A stretch of DNA of 20,507 bases from Acidimicrobiaceae bacterium (GTDB lineage: Bacteria > Actinomycetota > Acidimicrobiia > Acidimicrobiales > RAAP-2), in assembly GCA_030838245.1 (NCBI GenBank), contig JAUTXB010000187.1, positions 1 through 20,507 on the forward strand, written 5' to 3'. Made by a program: the position numbers and the translations under genes. Positions 1 to 7,572 of the stretch are shown piece after piece. The first letter of the stretch is position 1; the number at the start of each line of letters is the position of its first letter. The notes beneath the pieces were generated by a model that did no database searches, was not told the origin of the DNA, and was given only the letters and a program-made list of their open reading frames with translations.

Positions 1-31
1 AAGAGCCAAAAACAGAACACAAAGGCAAAGG

Positions 32-1594
32 GTGAGCATGCTGCAGATCGAGACGGCTCCGTCATCGGGGTTGGAGACAGGCCTGGTGGCGGTGGGCATT
101 CCCGTGTTCACCGACGCCGGCGGCCCAGAAGTCGCACCCGACCTCCCCGAGTCCATCGCAGGCGCCCAGGTACCCACGGTCCTGGATGCGGCGTGGCTCA
201 AGCGTCAGGGTTTCACCGGCAAGGTGGGCCAGTCATTGGTGTTGCGGAATGAGCCGGGCTCGCCGGCAACGGTGCTCCTCGGCTGGGGAGCTCGCAACCC
301 CAACGCTGGCGACGAGGAGGTGGAGGCGATCAGGCGGAGTGCCGCCGCCTTCGTCAGGGCGACGGGTGAGGGTGGCGCCGGAGCGGTGGCCATCCCGGCG
401 GGTCTCGCCCTGGAAGGCGCGGTGGTGGCGGCCGCGCTGGCCGAAGGCGCCACGTTGGCCGCCTACCGGTTCGACGCCTACCGGACCGGGGAGAACCATC
501 CTCGGCTCGACCGCCTGATCCTGGCCGTGTGCGACGGTGCCCAGGCGGACGCAGTGGCCGAGGGAGCCCGGCGAGGGTCCGAGCTGGCCGCGGCCGTGTC
601 GTTCGCCCGTGACCTGGTCAACGAACCGCCGAGCTCGCTGACTCCGACCAAGCTGGCCCAGATCGTGTCCGACCGGCTGAGTGCCAGGCCAGGGGTGACG
701 GTCGAGGTGTGGGACGAGGACCGCATCGTGGCCGAGCACCTGGGCGGTCTCCTCGGCGTAGCTCGAGGGTCGGTTGAACCCCCTCGCCTGGTCCGCGCCC
801 AGTACACGCCGGCCGAGCCGGTGGAGGTCAACGGTCGGGTCCCCCACGTCGTCCTGGTGGGCAAGGGCATCACCTTCGACTCCGGCGGCCTGTCCTTGAA
901 GTCGGCCGGCGGCATGGAGACGATGAAGACCGACATGGGTGGCGCCGCCGCCGTCCTGGCCGCCTTCGATGCGGCCGCCGTGCGCGGCGTTCCCGTCCGG
1001 GTCACTGCGCTGGCGCCGATGACCGAGAACATGCCCGGCGGACGGGCCATCAAGCCCGGGGACGTCCTCACCGCTCGCAATGGCAAGACCATCGAGGTCC
1101 TCAACACCGACGCCGAGGGCCGACTGGTGCTGGCCGACGCCCTCTCGCTGGCCACCGAGATGGAGCCCGACGCCATCATCGACCTGGCCACGCTGACTGG
1201 CGCAGCGGTGGTGGCCCTGGGCACCGGGATCGCCGGGCTCCTCGGCAACAACGAAGAGTTGCAGCGCCAGCTGCGCAGTGCATCGGAGCGAGCTGGCGAG
1301 TCGTTGTGGCCGTTGCCGCTCCCCGACGAGTACCGCAGCCATATCGACTCCGAGGTGGCTGACATGAAGAACATCGGCCGAGCGGGGCAGGCCGGCTCGA
1401 TCTCCGCCGCGTTGTTGCTGCGCGAGTTCGTGGGGGACGTGCCCTGGGCCCACCTGGACATCGCCGGGCCGGCCCGCTCCGACGAGGACGCCCGTTACCT
1501 GACCAAGGGGGGCACCGGTTTCGGCGTCCGCACCCTGGTGGCGCTGTTGTCGTCGGCGGGATTTGCCGAGTCGCTGGGCGGCTCGCCCGGCTGA
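32..1594 (+). CDS. pepA: Leucyl aminopeptidase, peptidase family M17
   Basis: Cytosolic metallo-aminopeptidase that removes N-terminal residues from peptides. The protein is 520 aa from GTG 32, the usual length for the family: a variable N-terminal domain (about 1-190) followed by the catalytic domain. The metal and active-site motifs are intact. VGKGITFDSGG carries K278 and D283, MKTDMGG carries D301, and the family signature NTDAEGR carries D360, E362 and catalytic R364. The start is uncertain between GTG 32 (AAAGG six bases upstream) and ATG 38 (AAAGGG five bases upstream); the difference is two residues. The upstream promoter is outside the window. It converges on the ATPase gene, whose stop lies 27 bases beyond this stop. 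A weak inverted repeat GGTCA/TGACC (1595-1599 and 1616-1620) fills that gap, with no T-run. Confidence 0.95.
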   Translation: MSMLQIETAPSSGLETGLVAVGIPVFTDAGGPEVAPDLPESIAGAQVPTVLDAAWLKRQGFTGKVGQSLVLRNEPGSPATVLLGWGARNPNAGDEEVEAIRRSAAAFVRATGEGGAGAVAIPAGLALEGAVVAAALAEGATLAAYRFDAYRTGENHPRLDRLILAVCDGAQADAVAEGARRGSELAAAVSFARDLVNEPPSSLTPTKLAQIVSDRLSARPGVTVEVWDEDRIVAEHLGGLLGVARGSVEPPRLVRAQYTPAEPVEVNGRVPHVVLVGKGITFDSGGLSLKSAGGMETMKTDMGGAAAVLAAFDAAAVRGVPVRVTALAPMTENMPGGRAIKPGDVLTARNGKTIEVLNTDAEGRLVLADALSLATEMEPDAIIDLATLTGAAVVALGTGIAGLLGNNEELQRQLRSASERAGESLWPLPLPDEYRSHIDSEVADMKNIGRAGQAGSISAALLLREFVGDVPWAHLDIAGPARSDEDARYLTKGGTGFGVRTLVALLSSAGFAESLGGSPG

Positions 1595-1621
1595 GGTCAT
1601 GGCCGCAGCAGTCGTTGACCG

Positions 1622-3076
1622 CTAGCCCAGGGAACCCTCCAGGTAGTACTTGATACCGTCCTTGGCCACCAGGTCATCGGGGTCGTCGGCCAGTTCGTCG
1701 ATCAGCCGGAGAGCGCGATTTCGGTTCAGGCCGAATCCCTGCTCCTTGGCTTGCTCGAGGATGGCGTTTTTGCCCGACGGCACGCCCAGGCCGTCGAGTG
1801 CTCCGTGTATAGCGTCGGTGTCCGAGGCGGTGGTGGGCACGAAGACCGGAGCACCACCGTTGGGGACCAGGCGCAGCTTCACCGTCGGCCACTCGCTGGC
1901 CAGTCGGGACGGCTTGTAGCACTCGACGAAGCGCTCCGTGCTGTTGGTCCGAGTCTTGATATGGGCGATGGCACTCATCCCGTCCTCGAATTGCAACAGC
2001 CCTGGTGACTTGCCGCCGTAGTACTCGGTGTTGTGGACGCTAAGTACCGTGCTCCCGACAACGGCGGCCATGGCCTCCATGGCCGACAGTACGGAGGAGA
2101 TGTCGGCGGGCGACATGTCCGAGCGGCCGTCCATGCACGCGACCAGATCGTCGAAGACGACCAACGTCGGCTCCTCTTCACCGATGAGCTCGAGCGCATG
2201 TTGGACGTCACGAGAAGTCCCAGCGGCCGGAGTGGCGTACGCCTCCGTGCCCCCTTCGTTGTCACCCTCGGACGTCTTTGGCTCGACGAGGCTGATCCGT
2301 TCCACCACGGGCAGGAGATGGCTCCAGGGATCGCCGGCGTCGGGGTGTTCGGCCCGCCAGGCCCGGACACCTGCCTGATAGGCAGCGCTCGAGCCTTCGG
2401 CGACGAACACGATCACCTTTCCCTGCCGGACCCGGTGGCCGATCCATGGTGCTCCCGTCGCCACACAACAGGCCAGGTCGACGGCAGCCAGGGTGCTCTT
2501 GCCCGCCGACTTCCGGCCGATGACGGCGACCAGTTCGCCGGCGATGAACATGTCCTCGATGAGCCAGTCCACCGGAGCTGACAGGCCTCCGGAATCCTCG
2601 GTGATGATGGCCTGTCGAAGCCTGTTCTCCGCTCGGTGTGCCTCGACGGCTCTGACTCGCTCGGCCAGCTCCAACGCCCATTCGCCGTGCTGGTCGACAA
2701 TGTCCTCCCAGTTCCCACGCAGCCAAAGGTCTCGCGGGATCTGTCTGACCACGCCGGCTACGACGTCAGCCGAGACGAGATGGGGCGAAGCGTTACCGAT
2801 CCGGAGCCCTTCGACGACCTCTTCGGGGCTGGCATCGGCATCGGGGGCGAACGAGCCCCGTGCCCGACCTTCGAGCGACACGCCGCAGAGGGGGCCGAAC
2901 CTCTCGAGGTCGGACCGTGACGGCTCGTCCCAGAGCCGCGCGAAGAACTCGTCCTTTCCGCCTGGATAGGTGGTGCGAAGCTCCGCTTCCTGCTCGAGGG
3001 TCGCCTCCCATGCCGTTGTTCCCTCGTCAGGATAGAGCGTCGACCACACCTCGTAGTCCGAATTCTGTTTGGTCAT
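1622..3076 (-). CDS. RepA-like AAA family ATPase (AAA_25 type)
   Basis: Predicted 484-aa RecA-fold P-loop ATPase of the RepA/AAA_25 kind. These are hexameric helicase-like proteins typical of plasmids, phages and integrated elements. The N-terminal 170 residues are acidic and unrecognised. The ATPase core follows: AGELVAVIGRKSAGKST with Walker A at 187-195, a beta strand VIVFVAEG (221-228), Walker B TLVVFDD (304-310), and a sensor-like strand VLSVHNT (344-350). The C-terminal 65 residues (about 420-484) look like a small winged helix. The open frame extends 88 codons further upstream, but ATG 3076 is preferred: GGGAGGG lies seven bases before it, and the upstream extension looks non-coding and would cross the palindrome at 3110-3140. 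It follows the small DNA-binding-like gene 137 bases upstream on the same strand, so the two may share a transcript. DNA unwinding at a replication origin is inferred from the family; no integrase or primase is visible nearby. Confidence 0.82.
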   Translation of the reverse strand: MTKQNSDYEVWSTLYPDEGTTAWEATLEQEAELRTTYPGGKDEFFARLWDEPSRSDLERFGPLCGVSLEGRARGSFAPDADASPEEVVEGLRIGNASPHLVSADVVAGVVRQIPRDLWLRGNWEDIVDQHGEWALELAERVRAVEAHRAENRLRQAIITEDSGGLSAPVDWLIEDMFIAGELVAVIGRKSAGKSTLAAVDLACCVATGAPWIGHRVRQGKVIVFVAEGSSAAYQAGVRAWRAEHPDAGDPWSHLLPVVERISLVEPKTSEGDNEGGTEAYATPAAGTSRDVQHALELIGEEEPTLVVFDDLVACMDGRSDMSPADISSVLSAMEAMAAVVGSTVLSVHNTEYYGGKSPGLLQFEDGMSAIAHIKTRTNSTERFVECYKPSRLASEWPTVKLRLVPNGGAPVFVPTTASDTDAIHGALDGLGVPSGKNAILEQAKEQGFGLNRNRALRLIDELADDPDDLVAKDGIKYYLEGSLG

Positions 3077-3109
3077 GCTGCATCCCTCCCGAGTGGTCCG
3101 TCGGTGAAT

Positions 3110-3140
3110 CACTCCTCGATGGTTCGACCAACGAGGAGTG
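3110..3140. repeat. 31-bp near-perfect palindrome upstream of the ATPase gene
   Basis: The arms CACTCCTCG (3110-3118) and CGAGGAGTG (3132-3140) are exact reverse complements. Inside them TGGT (3120-3123) pairs with ACCA (3127-3130) around TCG. Thirteen of fourteen possible pairs form, with one A/A mismatch (3119/3131). It lies 34 bases upstream of the ATPase start and 74 bases downstream of the preceding gene's stop. No T-run follows on either strand, so it does not look like a simple intrinsic terminator. An operator, an mRNA leader hairpin or a replication/recombination site are all possible. Confidence 0.75.
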
Positions 3141-3213
3141 CACGCCGGCCTGCGGCGGTGTCGGTACGGATCCAGTTTGCTAGAGCACTCGTCGGAGTTG
3201 GGCGATAGCTGAC

Positions 3214-3930
3214 TCAATCGCGACGATCCTCGCTGTCGGTAGACGCGACGGCACGCGTGGTGGCGGTTCGGGGCACGTGCTGATCCATGGCCCACCGTGC
3301 CGACTCGAATGCCAGGGATGGGTGGAACTGCCAGCCGCACAATCGGCGCTCGATGTCTGCTTGTTCATGGCCCGATGTGGCCAGCCCCAGAGCGAGCCGT
3401 CGGGCTCGCCGTCGCATCTGTTCGAAGGGCGAGAGTCGCTGGTCGGCCTGCCACTGCCGGTGGCTCTCTTTGAGAGACGGTGCCAGTCGTTGGATGTGTC
3501 GCAGCGGCAGTGGTGGAACGCGGGTTCGCACGGCGAGGCCATCGGGCCCGTGGGGTCGCGCCAGCTCGAACTTGGCCAGCCGGTGCAGGGCTCGACGGAA
3601 CGGGGAGTTCTTTCCCATCCGGTCGCCCAGTCCCAAGGCGTGGGCCGTGTCGGCCAGGTCCAGGACGAACCCCTCGGGGTGAGCCTCGAGCCCGTAGCTG
3701 ACCCGACGCAAGAGCCACGTCGTCGACGGGCCCAGGATGCCGAGCCAGTACTGCTCCACGTACCGGGAACAGGGGTGGACTCCCAGCGGGTCGGCGACGG
3801 GATCCAACCACGGGACGACCCGGAGCTTCCCGATGGTGTGGATGGCCGGTCGAGGCGGGGGATGGACGGTGTCGGCGGTCGATGGTCTGTCGGCGGTGGT
3901 CGGTGAGGTGTCGGCGGTGAACATGGACAT
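3214..3930 (-). CDS. Hypothetical protein, probable winged-helix DNA-binding type
   Basis: A 238-aa protein of a type I recall as widespread but uncharacterised in actinomycetes. A disordered Pro/Thr/Asp-rich N terminus (about 1-40) leads into a conserved core starting near residue 55 (YVEQYWLGILGPSTTWLLRR). The core continues with LDLADTAHALGLG and a basic stretch SPFRRALHRLAKFELARP that reads like a helix-turn-helix or winged helix. The second half is Arg-rich. The open frame runs 40 codons further upstream, but ATG 3930 is chosen because AGAGGAGG lies five bases before it. ATG 3924 is less well placed. A second long minus-strand frame over the same DNA (3180-4019) was discarded as low-complexity and without this family core. 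Its position just upstream of a RepA-like ATPase suggests a replication or regulatory partner, which is inference only. Confidence 0.75.
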   Translation of the reverse strand: MSMFTADTSPTTADRPSTADTVHPPPRPAIHTIGKLRVVPWLDPVADPLGVHPCSRYVEQYWLGILGPSTTWLLRRVSYGLEAHPEGFVLDLADTAHALGLGDRMGKNSPFRRALHRLAKFELARPHGPDGLAVRTRVPPLPLRHIQRLAPSLKESHRQWQADQRLSPFEQMRRRARRLALGLATSGHEQADIERRLCGWQFHPSLAFESARWAMDQHVPRTATTRAVASTDSEDRRD

Positions 3931-3966
3931 GAGCGCCTCCTCTGGCACACGCAGTGAGGGGTGTCG

Positions 3967-4002
3967 CGGTCCGATGTGTCGGGACCGATGCCCTGCGGGC
4001 AT
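3967..4002. repeat. Two abutting inverted repeats upstream of the DNA-binding-like gene
   Basis: CGGTCC (3967-3972) pairs with GGACCG (3982-3987) across nine bases. Directly next to it, ATGCCC (3988-3993) pairs with GGGCAT (3997-4002) across TGC. Both six-base stems are exact. The block lies 37-72 bases upstream of the ATG at 3930, where a promoter or operator would be expected. No clear -10/-35 pair was recognised. Confidence 0.5.
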
Positions 4003-4031
4003 TGAGCTGACCGTGTCACCGTGCTCCTCCG

Positions 4032-4065
4032 ACCTTGCCGGCCACCTCACTGCACACCTTGCCGG
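4032..4065. repeat. Iteron-like 10-bp direct repeat, 24-bp spacing
   Basis: ACCTTGCCGG occurs at 4032-4041 and again at 4056-4065, start to start 24 bases. The two 24-base units match at about 17 positions. TGTCGGG at 3977-3983 and 4084-4090 is a further shared word. The repeats lie in the 248-base non-coding gap (3931-4178) between tldE and the DNA-binding-like gene. They could be protein-binding repeats or chance in GC-rich DNA. Confidence 0.4.
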
Positions 4066-4148
4066 GTTCCTAGCGCCACGAGGTGTCGGGTGCTTCCGTC
4101 GCCATATCGTGTCGGCGGCGAGGTCGGGCTACCCAGCCTCGGAACACT

Positions 4149-4162
4149 GGCCTCTCGAGGCC
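4149..4162 (-). terminator. Possible weak hairpin after tldE
   Basis: GGCCT and AGGCC form a five-pair stem around a four-base loop, beginning 16 bases beyond the tldE stop on the minus strand. No T-run follows, so intrinsic termination is doubtful. It is the only stem-loop found close to the end of the tldDE transcript. Confidence 0.2.
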
Positions 4163-4178
4163 GGTGGCCACTTCATGG

Positions 4179-5618
4179 CTAGCTGGCCGGGCTGACCGAG
4201 CTCATGTTGAAATCGGGCACTCGGACCGGGGGCATGGCTGTCCGGTTGACCCATTCCCCGTACTCCCGTCCGAGCGCCCGTACCGTCGCGCCGGCTTCGG
4301 TCACCCGGCCCAACAGGTCGACGGGACTCTCGTTGAAGCGGAAGTTGTTGACGGCCCCCACCACCGAACCGTTCTCGACCAGGTACACCCCGTCGCGGGT
4401 CAGCCCGGTCAGCAACAACGTGGCCGGGTCGACCTCCCGGATGTACCAGAGACAGGTCAGCAGCAGGCCCCGCTCCGTCCCGGCCACCATGTCCTCCACC
4501 GAGCCCGCCGACTCGGGCAGTTCGAGGACCAGGTTGTCGATGGCCGGTGTGACCGCCTGGCCCGATCGCGCCGCACCGGCCCGGTGGTACCGCAGCCGGG
4601 CCAGGCGCCCGCCGTCGATCCACCGGGTGGAAGCGAGCGACAGCCCGTTGTCAAACACCGACGAGTCGGCGCTCGAGGCCGGTGCCACCACGAAGGGCAA
4701 ACAGGTGAGGCCAGGCTCGCCGGGGTCGCTGCGCAACTGAAAGGGAAGGGGGGCCAGCACCTCGCCCAGCTTGGTGCGGCCTTTAGGGGCGGAGAACACG
4801 GTGCGACCGTCCTCGGCCTCCTGGCCGCTGGCCGACCCCACCAGCCCGACCATCAGGTCGGCCACGGCCTCGGGGGGAAGGACGACCTCGTACCGCCCGG
4901 CCTCGAGCTCGATCCTGCGAGCCCCCCAGGCCAGCCGGCCCACCAGCCGTTCCTCGAGCTGGTCGATGGTCACGTCGGAGAAGTCGGCAGTCCCGGCTCC
5001 CACCCAGGCCGAGTTGGACCCGTCGGTGCTGCGACCCACCAGGTGGAGCGAGCCGGTGGGTTGGGCATGACGTCGCCGGATGCCCGTCGAGGTGCCGAGA
5101 TACACCGTCTCTATCGCATGCGAAGCGAAACCGGCCAGCACCCGTCCGGCCCCGTCGGCCCGTGCGAAGGCGCCACCGAGGCCGGCGAGCACGTCGCGAA
5201 GCACCGACAGGTCGGTCTCGGCCGGGCCATGGTCGAAGGTCTCAGATCCGGGCCCCGACCCCATTTCCGACTCCACGCCCGGCTCCAGCAAGGGGGCGGC
5301 ATCCTCGGCGTCGGGTGAGCCGGCTGCGTCGCGCTCCGAGGCCGCCACCAGGTCGGCCACATCGGCGTTGCCTCCGCGCCGGCCGATGCCGACAGCCACC
5401 CCGCTGTCGGTCTCGAAGAAGCTGATCACGGTCACCCGGCGGTCCCGACGAAGACCGTTGGTCGTGGTGGTGTTGTTGGCGAAGCGCACCTCGGCCTCGC
5501 TGGATTCCTCCACGATGACCACGCAGTCCCCACGAGCCTTGTCGAGCGCCTGGTCGATCACGTCGTGGGCCGGGGGCAGACCCGATTTGAGGCCGCGCCG
5601 ACCGGTGCCTGGGCTCAT
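4179..5618 (-). CDS. tldE: TldE/PmbA-family metalloprotease subunit
   Basis: A 479-aa TldD/PmbA-superfamily protein lacking the HExxxH zinc motif, as expected for the TldE (PmbA) partner. TldE forms a heterodimer with TldD to cleave unfolded peptides, including RiPP leader peptides and CcdA in E. coli (known for the family). Recognisable parts are the N-terminal VRFANNTTTTNGLRRDRRVTV region, the middle YEVVLPPEAVADLM segment and the C-terminal TGLTRDGVYLVENGSVVGAVNNFRFNESP segment. An acidic Ser/Gly/Glu-rich stretch (about 105-140) looks like a lineage-specific linker. ATG 5618 overlaps the tldD stop as ATGA, with GGGAGGAG eight bases upstream, so translation is probably coupled. It is the last gene of the minus-strand unit. 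Confidence 0.9.
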   Translation of the reverse strand: MSPGTGRRGLKSGLPPAHDVIDQALDKARGDCVVIVEESSEAEVRFANNTTTTNGLRRDRRVTVISFFETDSGVAVGIGRRGGNADVADLVAASERDAAGSPDAEDAAPLLEPGVESEMGSGPGSETFDHGPAETDLSVLRDVLAGLGGAFARADGAGRVLAGFASHAIETVYLGTSTGIRRRHAQPTGSLHLVGRSTDGSNSAWVGAGTADFSDVTIDQLEERLVGRLAWGARRIELEAGRYEVVLPPEAVADLMVGLVGSASGQEAEDGRTVFSAPKGRTKLGEVLAPLPFQLRSDPGEPGLTCLPFVVAPASSADSSVFDNGLSLASTRWIDGGRLARLRYHRAGAARSGQAVTPAIDNLVLELPESAGSVEDMVAGTERGLLLTCLWYIREVDPATLLLTGLTRDGVYLVENGSVVGAVNNFRFNESPVDLLGRVTEAGATVRALGREYGEWVNRTAMPPVRVPDFNMSSVSPAS

Positions 5619-7126
5619 CGCCCGGACTCCTCCCGCGTATTCAACACCGAAACATTGCGGATCAGAGCTGAGGGACAACCATGGCTGACCGGTGCCACCT
5701 GGCCCGGTTGGCCCTTGCCACAATTGAACGCCCCGCCCAACCGGTAGGTGTCGGTCCCGCCCACCGCCTCCATCGCTCCCCAGAACTCCGTAGTGGTGGC
5801 CTGGTAGGCCACATCGCGGAGCTGCCCGGTGATCTGGCCGCTCTCGATGCGGTAGAAGCGTTGCCCGGTGAACTGGAAGTTGTGCCGTTGCATGTCGATG
5901 GACCAGCTCTTGTCGCCCATGATGTAGATGCCCTGCTCGACCCCGGCGATCAACGACTCGGTGCTCGGACCTCGGCCCGGCGCGGGCTGGAGCGACACGT
6001 TGGCCATGCGCTGGATGGGGGTGTGGAGGGGGGAGTCGGCGAAGGCACAGCCGTTGGAGCGACCGAGCCCGCTGGAGCGGGCAATGGACCGATCGAGCTG
6101 GTAGCCGACCAGGACGCCGTCACGGACCAAGTCGAAGGACTGCCCGGCCACGCCCTCGTCGTCGATGGCCACAGTGGCCAGGCCGTGCTCAACCGTGCGG
6201 TCGCCGGTCACGTGCATGATGTCGGACCCGTAGCGAAGGGTGCCGAGCTTGTCGAAGGTGGCGAACGAGGTGCCGGCGTAGGCGGCCTCATACCCCATGG
6301 CCCGGTCGAGCTCGGTGGCGTGGCCAATGGACTCGTGGATGGTGAGCCACAGGTTGGTGGGGTCGATCACCAGGTCGAACCGACCGGATTCCACCGAAGG
6401 GGCGCGCAGTTTTTCGGCCAGGAGCTCGGGAATGGCCCCGAGCTCGGCTTCCCAGTCCCAATCGTGGCGATCGACGTACTCCCAGCCCCGACCGACGGGC
6501 GGAGCCAGGGTTCGCATGGTCTCGAACCCATCCCCCCGGTCTCCGAGAGCCAGGGCCTCGACCACCGGGTGGAGTCGGACCCGGTGCTGGGTGGCCTCGG
6601 TCCCCGACAGGTCGGCATAGTACTTGGTCTCGCTGACACCGAGTATCGACGCGGTGACGTGATCGATGGCCGGAGAGGCCAACAGGCGCGTGCTCCAATC
6701 CTCGAGCAGCGCGACCTTGTCGGCCAAGGGGACATCCACCGGATCGACCCGGTAGGGGGAGGACCAGACGACGGCGCCGTGCGCCGGCTCGGGGGCCAGC
6801 TCCACCGGTAGGCGAGCGGCCAGCGCGGTCGTTCGGGCGGCGTCGACCGCCTGGTCCACCAGCCGCACCGCCGCCTCCGCCGTCACCTCGACCGTGGCGG
6901 CGAAGCCGATAGCGCCGCCATGGACGACGCGGACCCCCACACCGACTTCGGTGTCGTCGGCCGCCGACTCCAGTCGGGCGTCGCGCAACCGCACCGACTG
7001 GGATCGGATCCGCTCGACCCGAATGTCAGCGTGGATACACCCCATCCGTTCCGCATGCTCGAGCGCGGCCGAGGTCACCGAGGTGACGGTGGCCGGGTCG
7101 AAGCCGTGGGGATCGTGCTGGCTCAT
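5615..7126 (-). CDS. tldD: TldD-family zinc metalloprotease
   Basis: A 503-aa catalytic subunit of the TldD/TldE peptidase. The zinc motif HESIGH gives H264, E265 and H269. The family's third zinc ligand is seen as the Cys of FNCGKGQPG (C469). The N-terminal domain carries the family's IRVERIRSQSVRLRDARLES region, and the C terminus ends HGCPSALIRNVSVL, also typical. ATG 7126 shares one base with the stop of the upstream gene (TGATG). There is no good Shine-Dalgarno sequence of its own, so translation probably depends on re-initiation. The gene sits between an NTF2-like protein and tldE, downstream of a D-aminoacylase-family enzyme. All four probably form one operon devoted to peptide or modified amino-acid breakdown; the shared function is inferred. 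Confidence 0.93.
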   Translation of the reverse strand: MSQHDPHGFDPATVTSVTSAALEHAERMGCIHADIRVERIRSQSVRLRDARLESAADDTEVGVGVRVVHGGAIGFAATVEVTAEAAVRLVDQAVDAARTTALAARLPVELAPEPAHGAVVWSSPYRVDPVDVPLADKVALLEDWSTRLLASPAIDHVTASILGVSETKYYADLSGTEATQHRVRLHPVVEALALGDRGDGFETMRTLAPPVGRGWEYVDRHDWDWEAELGAIPELLAEKLRAPSVESGRFDLVIDPTNLWLTIHESIGHATELDRAMGYEAAYAGTSFATFDKLGTLRYGSDIMHVTGDRTVEHGLATVAIDDEGVAGQSFDLVRDGVLVGYQLDRSIARSSGLGRSNGCAFADSPLHTPIQRMANVSLQPAPGRGPSTESLIAGVEQGIYIMGDKSWSIDMQRHNFQFTGQRFYRIESGQITGQLRDVAYQATTTEFWGAMEAVGGTDTYRLGGAFNCGKGQPGQVAPVSHGCPSALIRNVSVLNTREESGR

Positions 7127-7539
7127 CAGGCCAGCTGTTCGCCGATTGTTCCGACGTCGGGCCAGCCGCTCTCACGGGCGATGCGGCCGTCCACGAAGTC
7201 GAAGACATGGAGGACGCGGAACGTTACCCGCCGGCCCCGACCGTCGAACCCGAACGGGTGACCGACCGCCTTGGCCGACATGACGCCGTCGTCCACTAGG
7301 TGATCGGTGCCGTACCAGCGCCGGACACTCCGGTAGCTGTCCACCACGATCTCGCTGAACAGCATGGCGTAGAAGTCGCCGACGGCGGCCGTTCCGTGCC
7401 GAGGTTCGGCGTCGGGCGGACTGGGAAGCGTGTCGTGCTCGATGTCGTCGGCGAACGTGGCCAGCACGCCGGAGACGTCGCCGCTGGCCTCAGCCTTGAA
7501 ATGCTCGTCGACCAGCCGGTCCATTTCATCAGAGGTCAC
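7126..7539 (-). CDS. NTF2/SnoaL-like fold protein
   Basis: A small 137-aa protein with the pattern of the nuclear-transport-factor-2/SnoaL superfamily. An N-terminal helix (MDRLVDEHFKAEASGDVSGVLATFADDIEHD) is followed by beta-rich segments containing GTAAVGDFYAMLF, RRVTFRVLHVFDFVDGRIARESGW and a short tail. Members include ester cyclases, isomerases and non-catalytic subunits, so no reaction can be assigned. The start is GTG 7539, with AAAGGA five bases upstream. ATG six codons in is an alternative without an RBS. The stop overlaps the tldD start by one base, and the start lies 33 bases after the D-aminoacylase stop, so it belongs to the same operon. Linkage to tldDE is the only clue to function. 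Confidence 0.85.
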   Translation of the reverse strand: MTSDEMDRLVDEHFKAEASGDVSGVLATFADDIEHDTLPSPPDAEPRHGTAAVGDFYAMLFSEIVVDSYRSVRRWYGTDHLVDDGVMSAKAVGHPFGFDGRGRRVTFRVLHVFDFVDGRIARESGWPDVGTIGEQLA

Positions 7540-7572
7540 GATGGTCCTTTTCAGGTTCGGGTTTGGGATCGG

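Noticed and set aside
233..1600. Long minus-strand open frame opposite pepA
   Set aside because: Low-complexity Gly/Arg/His-rich translation opposite a well-recognised M17 peptidase; a GC-rich shadow frame. The same holds for long frames opposite tldD/tldE (4083-5318, 5681-6811 plus), the CYTH-CHAD gene (9278-10582 minus) and the beta/alpha subunits (19381-20421 minus).
3120..3130. GGTTCGA word like a tRNA T-loop inside the 31-bp palindrome (possible tRNA-derived attachment site)
   Set aside because: No acceptor, anticodon or D-arm can be drawn around it and no second copy was seen, so a tRNA or attachment site is not supported.
3180..4019. Alternative minus-strand frame of 279 codons over the small DNA-binding-like gene
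   Set aside because: Rich in Ser, Arg, Trp and Pro without family-like segments. The other frame carries a recognisable conserved core and a strong ribosome site at 3930.
1621..4183. GCTAGC at 1621-1626 and 4178-4183 as flanking direct repeats of an inserted element
   Set aside because: Only six bases, both produced by TAG stop codons in a similar context; too short to support a target-site duplication.
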